Assembly: GCA_050433985.1 (NCBI GenBank)
Contig: JBNPWE010000028.1
Span: 1-24,484 of the forward strand
DNA: 24,484 nt
Reading direction: 5' to 3'
DNA from: JACIYW01 sp014359745
GTDB taxonomy: Bacteria; Pseudomonadota; Alphaproteobacteria; Rhodobacterales; Rhodobacteraceae
Shown: piece after piece, positions 14,951 to 23,404 of the stretch
How the letters are laid out: every line of letters begins with the position of its first letter
Numbering within the stretch: the first letter of the stretch is position 1
The notes under the pieces: generated by a model
What the model saw: the letters and a program-made list of their open reading frames with translations, nothing else
What the model was told of the DNA's origin: nothing
The model's database searches: none
Made by a program: the position numbers and the translations under genes

Positions 14951-17506
14951 TTATTTTTTTTCGGCCGCCTCGCGATCGGCAATCGCCAGATGCGCCGCGG
15001 CCAACCGTGCCAGCGGCACCCGGAACGGCGAGCACGAAACATAATCAAAGCCAAGGCTGCGGCAAAAGGCGATTGATTCGGGGTTGCCCGCGTGTTCGCC
15101 GCAAATCGACAGCGACAGGTCACTGCGCGCCGCGCGGCCACGTTCGGCCCCGATGCGCAGCAGCTCCCCCACGCCTTCGATATCAAGGGTGTGAAACGGA
15201 TCTTCGGGGAACACGCCCTGCTTGACATAGGCGCCCATGAACCGCCCCGCATCGTCGCGCGACAGACCATAGGTCATCTGCGTCAGGTCATTGGTGCCAA
15301 AGCTGAGGAAAGATGCGTGATGGGCGATATCGCCCGCACGCAGCGCCGCGCGCGGGGTTTCGACCATGACGCCCAGATGATAGGTGAAAGCCACACCGGT
15401 CTGCACCCGCACCATCGCCGCCACCCCATCGATGCGGGCCTTGATCAGTTCGACCTCGCGCATCGCCGATACCAGCGGGATCATGATTTCCGGCACCACC
15501 GCCGCGCCCTTGCGGCTGGCGGCCACCGTGGCCTCGAAGATCGCGCGGGCCTGCATCTCATAGATTTCGGGCAGGGTCACGCCCAGGCGCACCCCACGCA
15601 TGCCCAGCATCGGGTTGAATTCGGCCAGTTCCTCGGCCCGGCGGGTAACCTGCGACAGCGGCCGCCCCAGCGCCTCGGCCAGATCGCGCAGCCCGTCACG
15701 GTCATGCGGCAGGAATTCATGCAGCGGCGGATCGAAAAGCCGGATGCACACCGGCAGACCCTGCATGATCTCGAACAGGCGGGTGAAATCGGTCCGCTGC
15801 ATCGGCAACAGCCGGTCAAGGGCGGCGCGCCGGTCTTCGGTGGTATCGGCAAAGATCATCTCGCGCATCACGGTCAGACGATCTTCGTCGAAGAACATAT
15901 GTTCGGTCCGGCACAGGCCGATGCCGCCCGCGTTGAAATTGCGCGCGATCTGCGCATCGGCGGGCGTGTCGGCATTGGCGCGGATGCCGATATCGCGGGC
16001 CTGATCGGCCCAGTCCAGAAGGGTGCGGAACGCATCGTCCAGCGCGGCATCGACCATATCGACGGAGCCCGCCAGCGCCTCGCCCCGCGTGCCATCGACG
16101 GTGATGATGTCGCCATGCTGAAACACCCGCCCGTCGGGCGTGGTCAGCGTCTTGTCGCGCAGATTGATCCGCAGGCCGGATGCGCCGACCACACAGGGCA
16201 GGCCCAGCCCGCGCGCGATCACCGCCGCGTGGCTGGTCATGCCGCCGCGTTCGGTCAGCACGCCAGCCGCCGAATGCATGCCGCGAATATCCTCGGGCAC
16301 GGTTTCGCGCCGCACCAGGATGCATGCCTCGCCCCGCGTGGCGCTGGCCTGCGCGGCGGTTGACGAAAACACCACCCGCCCCCGCGCCGCACCGGGGCTC
16401 GCCGCCAGCCCGCGCGCGATCACGTCGCGCGGCCCCTTCGGGTTGACCTGCGGATGCAAGAGTTCCGACAGTGCGCCCGGCGCGATGCGCATCAGCGCCT
16501 CGTCATGCGAGATCACGCCATCTTCGGCCAGGGCCACCGCGATACGCACCGCCGCGCGCGACGATCGCGCCACCCGCACCGCGTCAAGCACCTTGAGCAC
16601 GCCCCCCTCGATGGTGAATTCGATCTGCATTTCTTCGCGCAGGCGGGTGCGGCAGGCGGCGCCGTGGCGCACCAGATCGGCAAACACCCCCGGACAGCAT
16701 TCTTCCAGCGACGGGCCGCGCGGATCGCGCGTCAGGTAAAGCGCGCTGGGCGCCTTGGCCAGCGCGTCGCGCCCCTGCGATTGCCCAAGATAGCGCCCGG
16801 TGATCTGCGGCGCCCCGGTGCCGGGATCGACGAACTGTATCACCCCCGCCCCCGCTTCGCCCGGCCCGAAGCCCAGCGCCATTTCCTGCACCACAAGGCC
16901 CAGCCCCGCCTCGGCCGGGGCGCCCTTGGCCTGCCGCAGCAGCCGGGCCGACGTGCCTTCCCAGGCGCGCGCCATCGATCGCAGCACCTCGGCCAGTTGC
17001 CGGGCCGGATCCTGGGGAAAGCCTTCTTCGGTTTCGGATTCGTAAGCGCTCAGCGCGTCGGCCAGCGCCTTTTCAGAGGGCGGCGTCGGTTCGAACATGT
17101 CGGGATCAAGCCGCGCGACATGGGTCGCGTAAACCCGCACGAAACGCAGGTAAAGCGTGGTCGCCGCCTCGGCCCCATGGGTTTTGCACAGGGCGGCATG
17201 GCGGGCATCGTTCATGCCGATGTTCAGGATCGTACCGGGGCCGCCCCAGTCGGCGTTTTCCGAACTTGGCCGCACCGACACCAGCGGCGACGGGCCGAAT
17301 CGATCCAGAATGGCGCCGGTATCGGGCATATGGCCCGCCGCGATCGCGCGCACCGCCGCCGCCGAAATCGCCACCGTTCCCGGCACCGGCAGATCAAGCC
17401 GGATCAGCCGTTGCAGGCATTTAGCCCGCCAGCCGTGACGGGCCCGCGTGATCGCCGCCGTTGGCGTGATCTCGGTATAATCGTTGAAGTCGGCAATCTT
17501 CTGCAC
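14951..17506 (-). CDS. ppdK: Pyruvate, phosphate dikinase
   Basis: The enzyme interconverts pyruvate, ATP and phosphate with PEP, AMP and pyrophosphate, linking glycolysis and gluconeogenesis. The N-terminal ATP-grasp part holds LVSVRPSSENADWGGPG and GLGLVVQEMALG. The swivelling phosphohistidine domain has LTERGGMTSHAAVIARG with His426. The C-terminal PEP/pyruvate barrel has GIGLCRTEHMFF, LGMRGVRLG, FGTNDLTQMTYG and ICGEHAGNP with Cys802. The GTG at 17506 (851 residues) is preferred because AGGGA lies seven bases upstream and a promoter-like element ends just before it; an in-frame ATG at 17542 has no ribosome binding site. The usual GGKGANL ATP-binding loop is replaced by HGWRAKCLQRL. The C-terminus is encoded by eight consecutive A residues before TAA. 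Confidence 0.95.
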   Translation of the reverse strand: MQKIADFNDYTEITPTAAITRARHGWRAKCLQRLIRLDLPVPGTVAISAAAVRAIAAGHMPDTGAILDRFGPSPLVSVRPSSENADWGGPGTILNIGMNDARHAALCKTHGAEAATTLYLRFVRVYATHVARLDPDMFEPTPPSEKALADALSAYESETEEGFPQDPARQLAEVLRSMARAWEGTSARLLRQAKGAPAEAGLGLVVQEMALGFGPGEAGAGVIQFVDPGTGAPQITGRYLGQSQGRDALAKAPSALYLTRDPRGPSLEECCPGVFADLVRHGAACRTRLREEMQIEFTIEGGVLKVLDAVRVARSSRAAVRIAVALAEDGVISHDEALMRIAPGALSELLHPQVNPKGPRDVIARGLAASPGAARGRVVFSSTAAQASATRGEACILVRRETVPEDIRGMHSAAGVLTERGGMTSHAAVIARGLGLPCVVGASGLRINLRDKTLTTPDGRVFQHGDIITVDGTRGEALAGSVDMVDAALDDAFRTLLDWADQARDIGIRANADTPADAQIARNFNAGGIGLCRTEHMFFDEDRLTVMREMIFADTTEDRRAALDRLLPMQRTDFTRLFEIMQGLPVCIRLFDPPLHEFLPHDRDGLRDLAEALGRPLSQVTRRAEELAEFNPMLGMRGVRLGVTLPEIYEMQARAIFEATVAASRKGAAVVPEIMIPLVSAMREVELIKARIDGVAAMVRVQTGVAFTYHLGVMVETPRAALRAGDIAHHASFLSFGTNDLTQMTYGLSRDDAGRFMGAYVKQGVFPEDPFHTLDIEGVGELLRIGAERGRAARSDLSLSICGEHAGNPESIAFCRSLGFDYVSCSPFRVPLARLAAAHLAIADREAAEKK

Positions 17507-17537
17507 TGCGGCATCCCTGATTTTGCGCGCGCAGCAT

Positions 17538-17565
17538 AGCATAATCTTTACAAAAAGAACACCAA
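17538..17565 (-). promoter_or_regulatory. Candidate promoter of ppdK
   Basis: On the minus strand TTGGTG (17565-17560) and TATGCT (17543-17538) are separated by 16 bases in an AT-rich spacer after glyS. Transcription would start near 17531, downstream of the ATG at 17542 and about 25 bases before the GTG at 17506, which supports the GTG as start codon. The -35 match is weak. Confidence 0.35.
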
Positions 17566-17608
17566 TCCGCCAAAAAAGCCCTGCGATAGATGCGCCATTG
17601 TAACAAGA

Positions 17609-19858
17609 TCATCCATCCAGCCGGGTCAGATCGGCCACGGATAGACAGATCGCGCGGATGCGGTGCAGCAAATTCAACCGGTTACGGCGGATGATGGCGT
17701 TATCGGTGTTGACCTGCACGGCATTGAAAAACGCATCCAGCGGCGCGCGCAGGTCCGCCATCGCGGCCATGGCACCCGTGAAATCCTCGGCTTTCATGGC
17801 CGGGGCAATCACCGCCTCGGCCGCGTCGAGGGCTGTGAACAGCGCCTTTTCTTCCGGCCCCTCGGCCAGTTTGGGGTCGGGGCCATAGGAATATTCGACG
17901 CCATCCTTTTCCTCGGCCTGGGTCAGGATGTTGTTGGCGCGTTTGAAGCCCTGAAGCAGGTTCTCGCCGTCGTCGGTTTTCAGGAAAGCCGCCAGAGCCT
18001 CGGCGCGTTTGACCAGGAGGGTAAGGTCGTCATTGCCGGGCATGGCAAGGCAGGCGTCGATGACGTCATGACGGATGCCCTGCTCGCGCAGGTGGACCTT
18101 GAGGCGGTCGTGGAGGAAGGCGAGGAGGTCATTGGATCTCTCAACCTCCCAAGATTGAGGTGGAACACCCGAACCAAAGCCTTTCGCTAAGAGGTCCGCA
18201 GCTTCCAATGATTTCTTGTTGAGTTCCTCGATAGAGGAATCACCCTTTGCGATCCCCAAGGCCTTAAGAAGTGGGAGTTTAATCGAATTTTGACCAACCT
18301 CTACAGCTCTGCAAAGCATCGAGGCCATGCTTCGCCTTCCTGCGATCAGGAGACCATTTGTTAAATCTATCCTCAACCCATTCCCCAACACCAACCGAAT
18401 AACCCCCAGTGCCGCCCGCCGCAGCGCGTAGGGGTCTTTACTCCCGGTGGGTTTCTCGTCAATCGCCCAGAACCCGGTCAGCGTGTCGATCTTGTCGGCC
18501 AGCGCCACGGCCACCGTTACCGGATCGCTTGGCACCGTGTCGCCCGGCCCCAAGGGTTTGTAATGGTCTTCGCAGGCTTCGGGCACGCCGTCGTCATGGC
18601 CTGCGGCTTTGGCGTAATAACGGCCCATAACCCCCTGTAATTCAGGAAATTCCCCCACCATTTCCGATTGCAGATCGGCCTTGGCAACCCGCGCGGCCTC
18701 GGCCGCCAGATCGGGGGCGGCCCCCACGAGGGGCGCGATTTCGCGCGCCAGCGCCTCGATCCGGGCGACGCGCTCGGCCTGGCTGCCCAGCTTGGCGTGG
18801 AAGGTCACATCCTTCAGCCCCGCGGCCATGCCTTCAAGCCCCACATTCGCAACGGTGCGCAAGTCGTTCTGCCAGAAGAATTTTGCATCTCCCAGCCGCG
18901 CGGCCAGCACCCGGCCGTTGCCCGCAAGGATGGTGGCGCCGTGATCGGCGGTCACGATGTTGGCAACCGTCACGAACCCGACGATCTGCGCCGATTTAGG
19001 GTCGCGCAGCGAAAAGAATTTCTGATGTTCGCGCATCGAGGTTTGCAAGACCTCGGGCGGCAGGTCGCGGAAATCGGCGCCGATATCGCCCAGCAGCACC
19101 ACGGGCCATTCCACCAGACCCGCCACCTCGGCCAGAAGGCCGCGATCCTCGACCAGATCCAACCCGCGCGCGAAGGCCTGATTGCCCGCCTCCTGCCAGA
19201 TCGCCGCCGCCCGTTCATCGGCATCCAGCATCACATGGGCGCGCCGCAGCTTTGCCGCGTAATCATCGAAGGATGTTACCGAAAACCGTTCCGGCGCCAT
19301 GAAGCGGTGCCCTTGGGTGGTATTGCCCGCGCGCAGGCCGTCCAGCACCAGCGGCACCACATTCGCCCCGCCCTCATCCGTCAGGATGCACAGGATCGAA
19401 TGCAGCGGGCGCACCCAGCGCAGCGAACCGGCCCCCCAGCGCATGGATTTCGGCCAGGGGAAATTGCGGATCGCGCCCTCAAGCACCTCGGCCACGATCT
19501 CGGCCGCCGGGCGGCCGGGGTGGCGGATGGTGGCAAAGAACGCCTCGCCCTTTTTTTCCGCGCGCACCACCAGATCGCCGCGCTGCAACCCGGTGGCGCG
19601 CAGAAACCCGTCAATCGCAGCCTCGGGGGCGTCGGTGCGCGGGCCCTTGCGTTCTTCGATGCGTTCGGGGCTTTGCGCCGCCAGCCCATCGATGGCCAGC
19701 GCCAGGCGGCGCGGCGTGGAATGCGCCTGCGCGCCGCGATAGGTCAGCCCCGCCGCCACCAGCCCGTCGGTGATCAGCCGCCGCAGATCGTTGCGCGCCC
19801 GCGCCTGCATCCGGGCCGGAATTTCCTCGGAGAAGAGTTCGATCAGGAGATCGGGCAT
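17609..19858 (-). CDS. glyS: Glycyl-tRNA synthetase beta subunit
   Basis: This is the 749-residue beta subunit of the alpha2-beta2 glycyl-tRNA synthetase. It starts MPDLLIELFSEEIPARMQ and continues with the family blocks STPRRLALAI, FPWPKSMRWG, RWVRPLHSI, TSMREHQKFF, VGEFPELQGVMGRYYA, LADKIDTLTGFWAI and PYALRRAALGVIRL. It ends with a DALR-like tRNA-binding region (HDRLKVHLREQGIRHDVI, DLRAPLDAFFNAVQVNT, RRNRLNLLHRIR). The segment between RRAALGVIRL and HDRLKVHL (about residues 487-575, bases 18135-18400) is longer than in E. coli and markedly less GC-rich than the rest of the gene, with different codon choice (AAT, TTA, AGA-like codons). The frame remains open, so the product is probably functional. 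It starts three bases after the DUF6446 stop. Confidence 0.97.
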   Translation of the reverse strand: MPDLLIELFSEEIPARMQARARNDLRRLITDGLVAAGLTYRGAQAHSTPRRLALAIDGLAAQSPERIEERKGPRTDAPEAAIDGFLRATGLQRGDLVVRAEKKGEAFFATIRHPGRPAAEIVAEVLEGAIRNFPWPKSMRWGAGSLRWVRPLHSILCILTDEGGANVVPLVLDGLRAGNTTQGHRFMAPERFSVTSFDDYAAKLRRAHVMLDADERAAAIWQEAGNQAFARGLDLVEDRGLLAEVAGLVEWPVVLLGDIGADFRDLPPEVLQTSMREHQKFFSLRDPKSAQIVGFVTVANIVTADHGATILAGNGRVLAARLGDAKFFWQNDLRTVANVGLEGMAAGLKDVTFHAKLGSQAERVARIEALAREIAPLVGAAPDLAAEAARVAKADLQSEMVGEFPELQGVMGRYYAKAAGHDDGVPEACEDHYKPLGPGDTVPSDPVTVAVALADKIDTLTGFWAIDEKPTGSKDPYALRRAALGVIRLVLGNGLRIDLTNGLLIAGRRSMASMLCRAVEVGQNSIKLPLLKALGIAKGDSSIEELNKKSLEAADLLAKGFGSGVPPQSWEVERSNDLLAFLHDRLKVHLREQGIRHDVIDACLAMPGNDDLTLLVKRAEALAAFLKTDDGENLLQGFKRANNILTQAEEKDGVEYSYGPDPKLAEGPEEKALFTALDAAEAVIAPAMKAEDFTGAMAAMADLRAPLDAFFNAVQVNTDNAIIRRNRLNLLHRIRAICLSVADLTRLDG

Positions 19859-19861
19859 GGA

Positions 19862-20326
19862 TCAGTCCCTGTATTTTTCATTGAGCTGGTGCCAGGCGAA
19901 GGCCCGGCCATCCGGATAGACGGCGATCACCCGGTCAACCCCGTCAGCGATGTCGCGCTGCGACAGAAACGCGGTTGCATCGCCCGATTTCAGCGCAGCA
20001 CCGATCCCGCCTGCGTCGAAACAGTCGAACCAGCCGGGCGCGGTCAGCGGTTCGGCCCCCGGATAGGGGCGGAAACGTTCGGCAAGGCTCGCCGCATCGA
20101 CCAAGGTGAAACAGGCGCGGTAGCGCAGGGGGGAGCTGTTGGCGTCAATCCCCTGAAACCCCGCCACATCCACCGGCTGCGGCGCCGTGCCGTCGATCGG
20201 GGCCAGCGTTACCACGCTGTCCGGCGGCAGGCGGTCATAGAAGGCGTAAACCTGGAGGTAATACATCAGCCCCCCGGCGATCAGCGCCGTCAGCGCGATC
20301 AGCCCCGCAACCGCCTTGCCGTTCAT
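19862..20326 (-). CDS. DUF6446 family single-pass membrane protein
   Basis: The 154-residue protein has an N-terminal membrane helix (about 5-24, VAGLIALTALIAGGLMYYL) and a roughly 125-residue domain that should face the periplasm. It contains two cysteines (Cys72, Cys102) that could form a disulfide, and the motifs YYLQVYAFYDRL and IAVYPDGRAFAWHQLNEKY. I recognise it as the small protein found between glyQ and glyS in Rhodobacteraceae (DUF6446); its function is unknown. The ATG at 20326 overlaps the glyQ stop in ATGA and the stop lies three bases from glyS, so it is translated from the same mRNA as both synthetase subunits. That placement looks like shared expression, not evidence of a role in charging. 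Confidence 0.85.
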   Translation of the reverse strand: MNGKAVAGLIALTALIAGGLMYYLQVYAFYDRLPPDSVVTLAPIDGTAPQPVDVAGFQGIDANSSPLRYRACFTLVDAASLAERFRPYPGAEPLTAPGWFDCFDAGGIGAALKSGDATAFLSQRDIADGVDRVIAVYPDGRAFAWHQLNEKYRD

Positions 20327-21270
20327 GCCGCACCCCCCTGCGGCGTGCTGAGATACGCGTCGGCGCAGGCCTTGGCCAGCGCCCGCACCCGCCCGATATA
20401 GGCCTGCCGTTCGGTGACGGAAATCACCCCGCGCGCGTCCAGCAGGTTGAAGATATGGCTGGCCTTGATGCATTGGTCATAGGCCGGATGCGCCATGACG
20501 ATATGCCGCCCGGCCGCGTCGCTGGCCTCGGCCGCGAGGATGCGCGCCGCCTCGGCCTCGGCATCCCTGAAATGGGCAAGCAGCATGTCGGTATCGGCCT
20601 GATCGAAATTCCAGCGCGAATATTCCTGTTCGGTCTGGCGAAAGATATCGCCGTAAGTCAGCGGGATGGGCGCATCGGGGGCGTTGAAGGGCATGTCCAT
20701 CACATGGTCGATGCCCAGCACATACATCGCCAGCCGTTCCAGACCATAGGTCAGCTCGCCCGAGACCGGCGCGCAATCATGCCCGCCGACCTGCTGGAAA
20801 TAGGTGAACTGCGACACTTCCATACCGTCGCACCACACCTCCCATCCCAGGCCCCAGGCGCCAAGGGTGGGGGATTCCCAATCATCCTCGACAAAGCGGA
20901 TATCGTGCAGGCCCGCGTTAATACCGATGGCCGCGAGCGAACCAAGATAAAGCGCCTGCAAATCGGGGGGCGAGGGTTTGATGATCACCTGATACTGATA
21001 ATAATGCTGCATCCGGTTGGGATTGTCGCCATAGCGCCCGTCGGTGGGGCGGCGCGAGGGCTGCACATAGGCCGCCGCCCAAGGGCGCGGGCCCAGCGCG
21101 CGCAACGTGGTGGCGGGGTGAAAGGTGCCTGCGCCCACCTCCATATCGTAAGGTTGCAGCACCGCACAGCCCTGCTCGGCCCAATAGGCCTGCAGGCGCA
21201 GGATCACGTCCTGAAAACAGCGCGGCTTTGCCCGCGCGTCGTCTGGTGCGTCAATCGGTGAGTCAACCAT
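20323..21270 (-). CDS. glyQ: Glycyl-tRNA synthetase alpha subunit
   Basis: The catalytic alpha subunit carries the class-II aminoacyl-tRNA synthetase core. Visible blocks are FQDVILRLQAYWAEQGCAVLQPYDMEVGAGT (quoted only as the family opening), HPATTLRALGPRPW, YVQPSRRPTDGRYGDNPNR, FVEDDWESPTLGAWGLGWEV, DGMEVSQFTYFQQVGG and GELTYGLERLAMY. With GlyS it forms the alpha2-beta2 enzyme that charges tRNA-Gly. Two in-frame ATGs compete: 21282 (AAGGG upstream) and 21270 (GGAG six bases upstream). The predicted promoter would start RNA near 21288, removing the first binding site, so 21270 is preferred (315 residues). The stop overlaps DUF6446 by four bases. Confidence 0.96.
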   Translation of the reverse strand: MVDSPIDAPDDARAKPRCFQDVILRLQAYWAEQGCAVLQPYDMEVGAGTFHPATTLRALGPRPWAAAYVQPSRRPTDGRYGDNPNRMQHYYQYQVIIKPSPPDLQALYLGSLAAIGINAGLHDIRFVEDDWESPTLGAWGLGWEVWCDGMEVSQFTYFQQVGGHDCAPVSGELTYGLERLAMYVLGIDHVMDMPFNAPDAPIPLTYGDIFRQTEQEYSRWNFDQADTDMLLAHFRDAEAEAARILAAEASDAAGRHIVMAHPAYDQCIKASHIFNLLDARGVISVTERQAYIGRVRALAKACADAYLSTPQGGAA

Positions 21271-21294
21271 CACATGCTCCATCAAGGCGCCCTT

Positions 21295-21323
21295 TGCATA
21301 GGCGCGGCGCATCGCGGGGTCAA
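21295..21323 (-). promoter_or_regulatory. Predicted sigma-70 promoter of the glyQ operon
   Basis: On the minus strand TTGACC (21323-21318) and TATGCA (21300-21295) are separated by exactly 17 bases. Transcription would start at about 21288, only six bases before the upstream ATG (21282) and about 18 before the ATG at 21270. The leader is therefore very short, with no room for a T-box or other leader regulation. Confidence 0.5.
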
Positions 21324-21354
21324 CGGGGCGCGATACCCCGGCAAAGTGCGATTA

Positions 21355-21384
21355 TTGACGTGCGCCCGCGCCCCAGTCTGTTAA
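21355..21384 (+). promoter_or_regulatory. Candidate promoter of the secreted SPOR/peptidoglycan-binding protein
   Basis: TTGACG (21355-21360) and TGTTAA (21379-21384) are separated by 18 bases, about 45 bases before the ATG at 21429. The -35 is good and the -10 is poor. It is divergent from the glyQ promoter within the same 150-base region. Confidence 0.27.
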
Positions 21385-21428
21385 TTTCAACGGCGGATTC
21401 GTATGTTTTGGATAACGGGCTGGCAAGA

Positions 21429-23249
21429 ATGTTCATAATGCGATTGATGGCGGTGGTTCTGATCGCGACCGCCACGATGTTTGGTAGTGGCGCGCGGGCG
21501 CAACAGGCGGTCTGGGTGCAGATCGAGGCGCAGCCAAGCCTGCGCGAGGCGACGGAACGGGCGCGGGCCTATTCCTTGGCGTTCGGCGATGTGTCGGGGT
21601 TTGCCATGACCACCGGCTGGTATGCGATCGCGCTTGGCCCCTATCCCGCCGAAACGGCGGCGGCCCGGTTGCAAGACCTGCGCAATGGCCGGTTGATCCC
21701 GCAAGACAGCTATATCAACGATGGTCGCAATTTCCGCCAGCGGTTCTGGCCGGTCGGCGCAGACATCGGCGCAGACATCCGCACAGACATCGGCACAGAC
21801 CCCGGCGCGCCCCTTGCACCGCGCGCCGAGGCGCAGGAACCCGCACGGACCGCCGCGGTGGAACCTGAGATCATGCAGGCACAGCCGTTTGGCACCCTGA
21901 CCGGGGCGGCCGATCCCGAAACCCCGGCCGAGGCGCGCCGATCCGAGGCCGGGCTTGACAGCGAGGCGCGCGCGATGCTGCAAACCGCCCTGCGCTGGAA
22001 GGGGTTTTACGAGGGCGCGATCGATGGCGCCTTTGGTGCAGGCACCCGCGAGGCGATGGCGGATTGGCAGGCGGCGGGCGGCTACGCAGCGACCGGTATC
22101 CTGACCACGGCGCAGCGCGCGGAACTTCTGGCCGCCTACCGCGCCGATCTGGCCACCCTTGGCCTGACCGAATTGCGCGATGATCCAGGCGGTATCGCGA
22201 TGCAGATCCCCGGCGCGATGGTGGAGTTTGCCGGGTATGAACCGCCCTTTGTCCGGTTTTCCGAAAAGGATGCCAGCGGGGTGGAGATGTTGCTGATCAG
22301 CGATACCGGCACCCCCAAACGCCTGGCCGCCCTTTACAAGGTTCTGCAATCGCTGGAAATCATCCCGCATGAAGGGCCGCGCAACCTGTCGGCTGATGGC
22401 TTTACCATCAGCGGGCGGGGCGCCGACCGCCGCGCCCATGCCGAGGCGCACCTGGCGGACGGGTTCATCAAGGGATTCGTGCTGTCCTGGCCCGCCGAAA
22501 AGGATGCGCGGATCGCCCGCGTTCTGCCGGTCATGCGATCCAGTTTCACCGCCTATGGCGATCACGCCCTGCCGCCCACGGCGGGCAGCGTATCCGATCA
22601 GCGCCCCGATCTGCTGGCCGGGCTGCAAATCCGCCGCCCCGAACGTATCCGCAGCGGGTTTTTCATCAGCCCGACCGGCATTGTCGTGACCACGGCCGAA
22701 GCGGTGGCCGAATGCCGCCGGATCACCATTACCGGCAACAGCGACATGACCGTGACCTTCAGCGACGCGGCACTTGGCCTTGCCGCCCTGCGGCCCACAC
22801 GGCCTCTGTCCCCGGTGGGATATGCCCGGCTGCGCATCACGCCGCCCCGGCTGAATTCCGAGATCGCGGTGGCAGGCTTTGCCTATGGCGACGCGCTGAC
22901 GATGCCGGTGCTGACCTATGGCGGGCTTGCCGATCTGCGCGGATTGCGGGGCGAGGAAGGCCTGAACCGGCTTTCGGTGACGATAGAGCCGGGCGATACC
23001 GGCGGCCCGGTTCTGGATGCCACCGGCGCGGTGATCGGCCTGTTGCAGGCGCGCCCCGACATGAGGCAGCAGGTGCTGCCCGATGACGTGAACTTTGCCC
23101 TTGGCGCGGGCGCCATGGCCAGCGCCCTGGCCGCGCATGACATCCGGGTATCCCAGACGCGCGACACCGCCGCCGCCCTGCCCCCCGAGGATCTGACCCG
23201 CCACGCCGCGGATATCACCGTGATGGTATCGTGCTGGGAAAAAGGCTGA
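21429..23249 (+). CDS. Secreted SPOR-like / peptidoglycan-binding / degenerate trypsin-like protein
   Basis: The 606-residue protein has a signal peptide (about 5-24, AVVLIATATMFGSGARA) and a SPOR-like region (about 28-95, VWVQIEAQPSL, GWYAIALGPYPAETAAARL). A Pro/Ala/Asp-rich linker with four-residue repeats follows (111-126), then a PG_binding_1 domain (about 178-235, LQTALRWKGFYEGAIDGAFG). A middle region is not recognised. A C-terminal trypsin-like domain (about 395-600) has the fold signature GIVVTT and GDTGGPVLDATGAVIGLL. The catalytic positions appear substituted: Glu424 where His is expected, Gly450 where Asp is expected, and Thr524 where Ser is expected. It probably binds murein in the periplasm without proteolysis. 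ATG 21429 or 21438 could start; neither has a good ribosome binding site. Confidence 0.88.
   Translation: MFIMRLMAVVLIATATMFGSGARAQQAVWVQIEAQPSLREATERARAYSLAFGDVSGFAMTTGWYAIALGPYPAETAAARLQDLRNGRLIPQDSYINDGRNFRQRFWPVGADIGADIRTDIGTDPGAPLAPRAEAQEPARTAAVEPEIMQAQPFGTLTGAADPETPAEARRSEAGLDSEARAMLQTALRWKGFYEGAIDGAFGAGTREAMADWQAAGGYAATGILTTAQRAELLAAYRADLATLGLTELRDDPGGIAMQIPGAMVEFAGYEPPFVRFSEKDASGVEMLLISDTGTPKRLAALYKVLQSLEIIPHEGPRNLSADGFTISGRGADRRAHAEAHLADGFIKGFVLSWPAEKDARIARVLPVMRSSFTAYGDHALPPTAGSVSDQRPDLLAGLQIRRPERIRSGFFISPTGIVVTTAEAVAECRRITITGNSDMTVTFSDAALGLAALRPTRPLSPVGYARLRITPPRLNSEIAVAGFAYGDALTMPVLTYGGLADLRGLRGEEGLNRLSVTIEPGDTGGPVLDATGAVIGLLQARPDMRQQVLPDDVNFALGAGAMASALAAHDIRVSQTRDTAAALPPEDLTRHAADITVMVSCWEKG
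21756..21803 (+). repeat. Four 12-bp tandem repeats inside the SPOR/PGB protein gene
   Basis: Units GGCGCAGACATC, GGCGCAGACATC, CGCACAGACATC and GGCACAGACCCC run head to tail. They encode GADI-GADI-RTDI-GTDP in the linker after the SPOR-like region. Because 12 is a multiple of three, gain or loss of units keeps the frame, so copy number may vary between strains. Confidence 0.85.
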
Positions 23250-23404
23250 CCGCCCCGCCGAAGGCTCTGGCGTAAGTCAAGGACTCTGGCATAATATCAC
23301 GGATAAAGGCGTGTCGGAAAACCCCGATCCGCCCAGGTCGCGGAACTATGCGGGCATCGGCCCGGCTGGCATGTGCCCGCCGGGGGTTTAGCGGAGTGGA
23401 TTTC

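Noticed and set aside
18668..20401. 577-codon plus-strand frame opposite glyS and DUF6446
   Set aside because: An antisense shadow rich in Arg, Gly, His and Gln, with no domain; glyS is unambiguous.
21387..23204. 605-codon minus-strand frame opposite the SPOR/PGB protein
   Set aside because: The plus frame has a signal peptide and recognisable domains; the minus frame has low-complexity composition and no family match.
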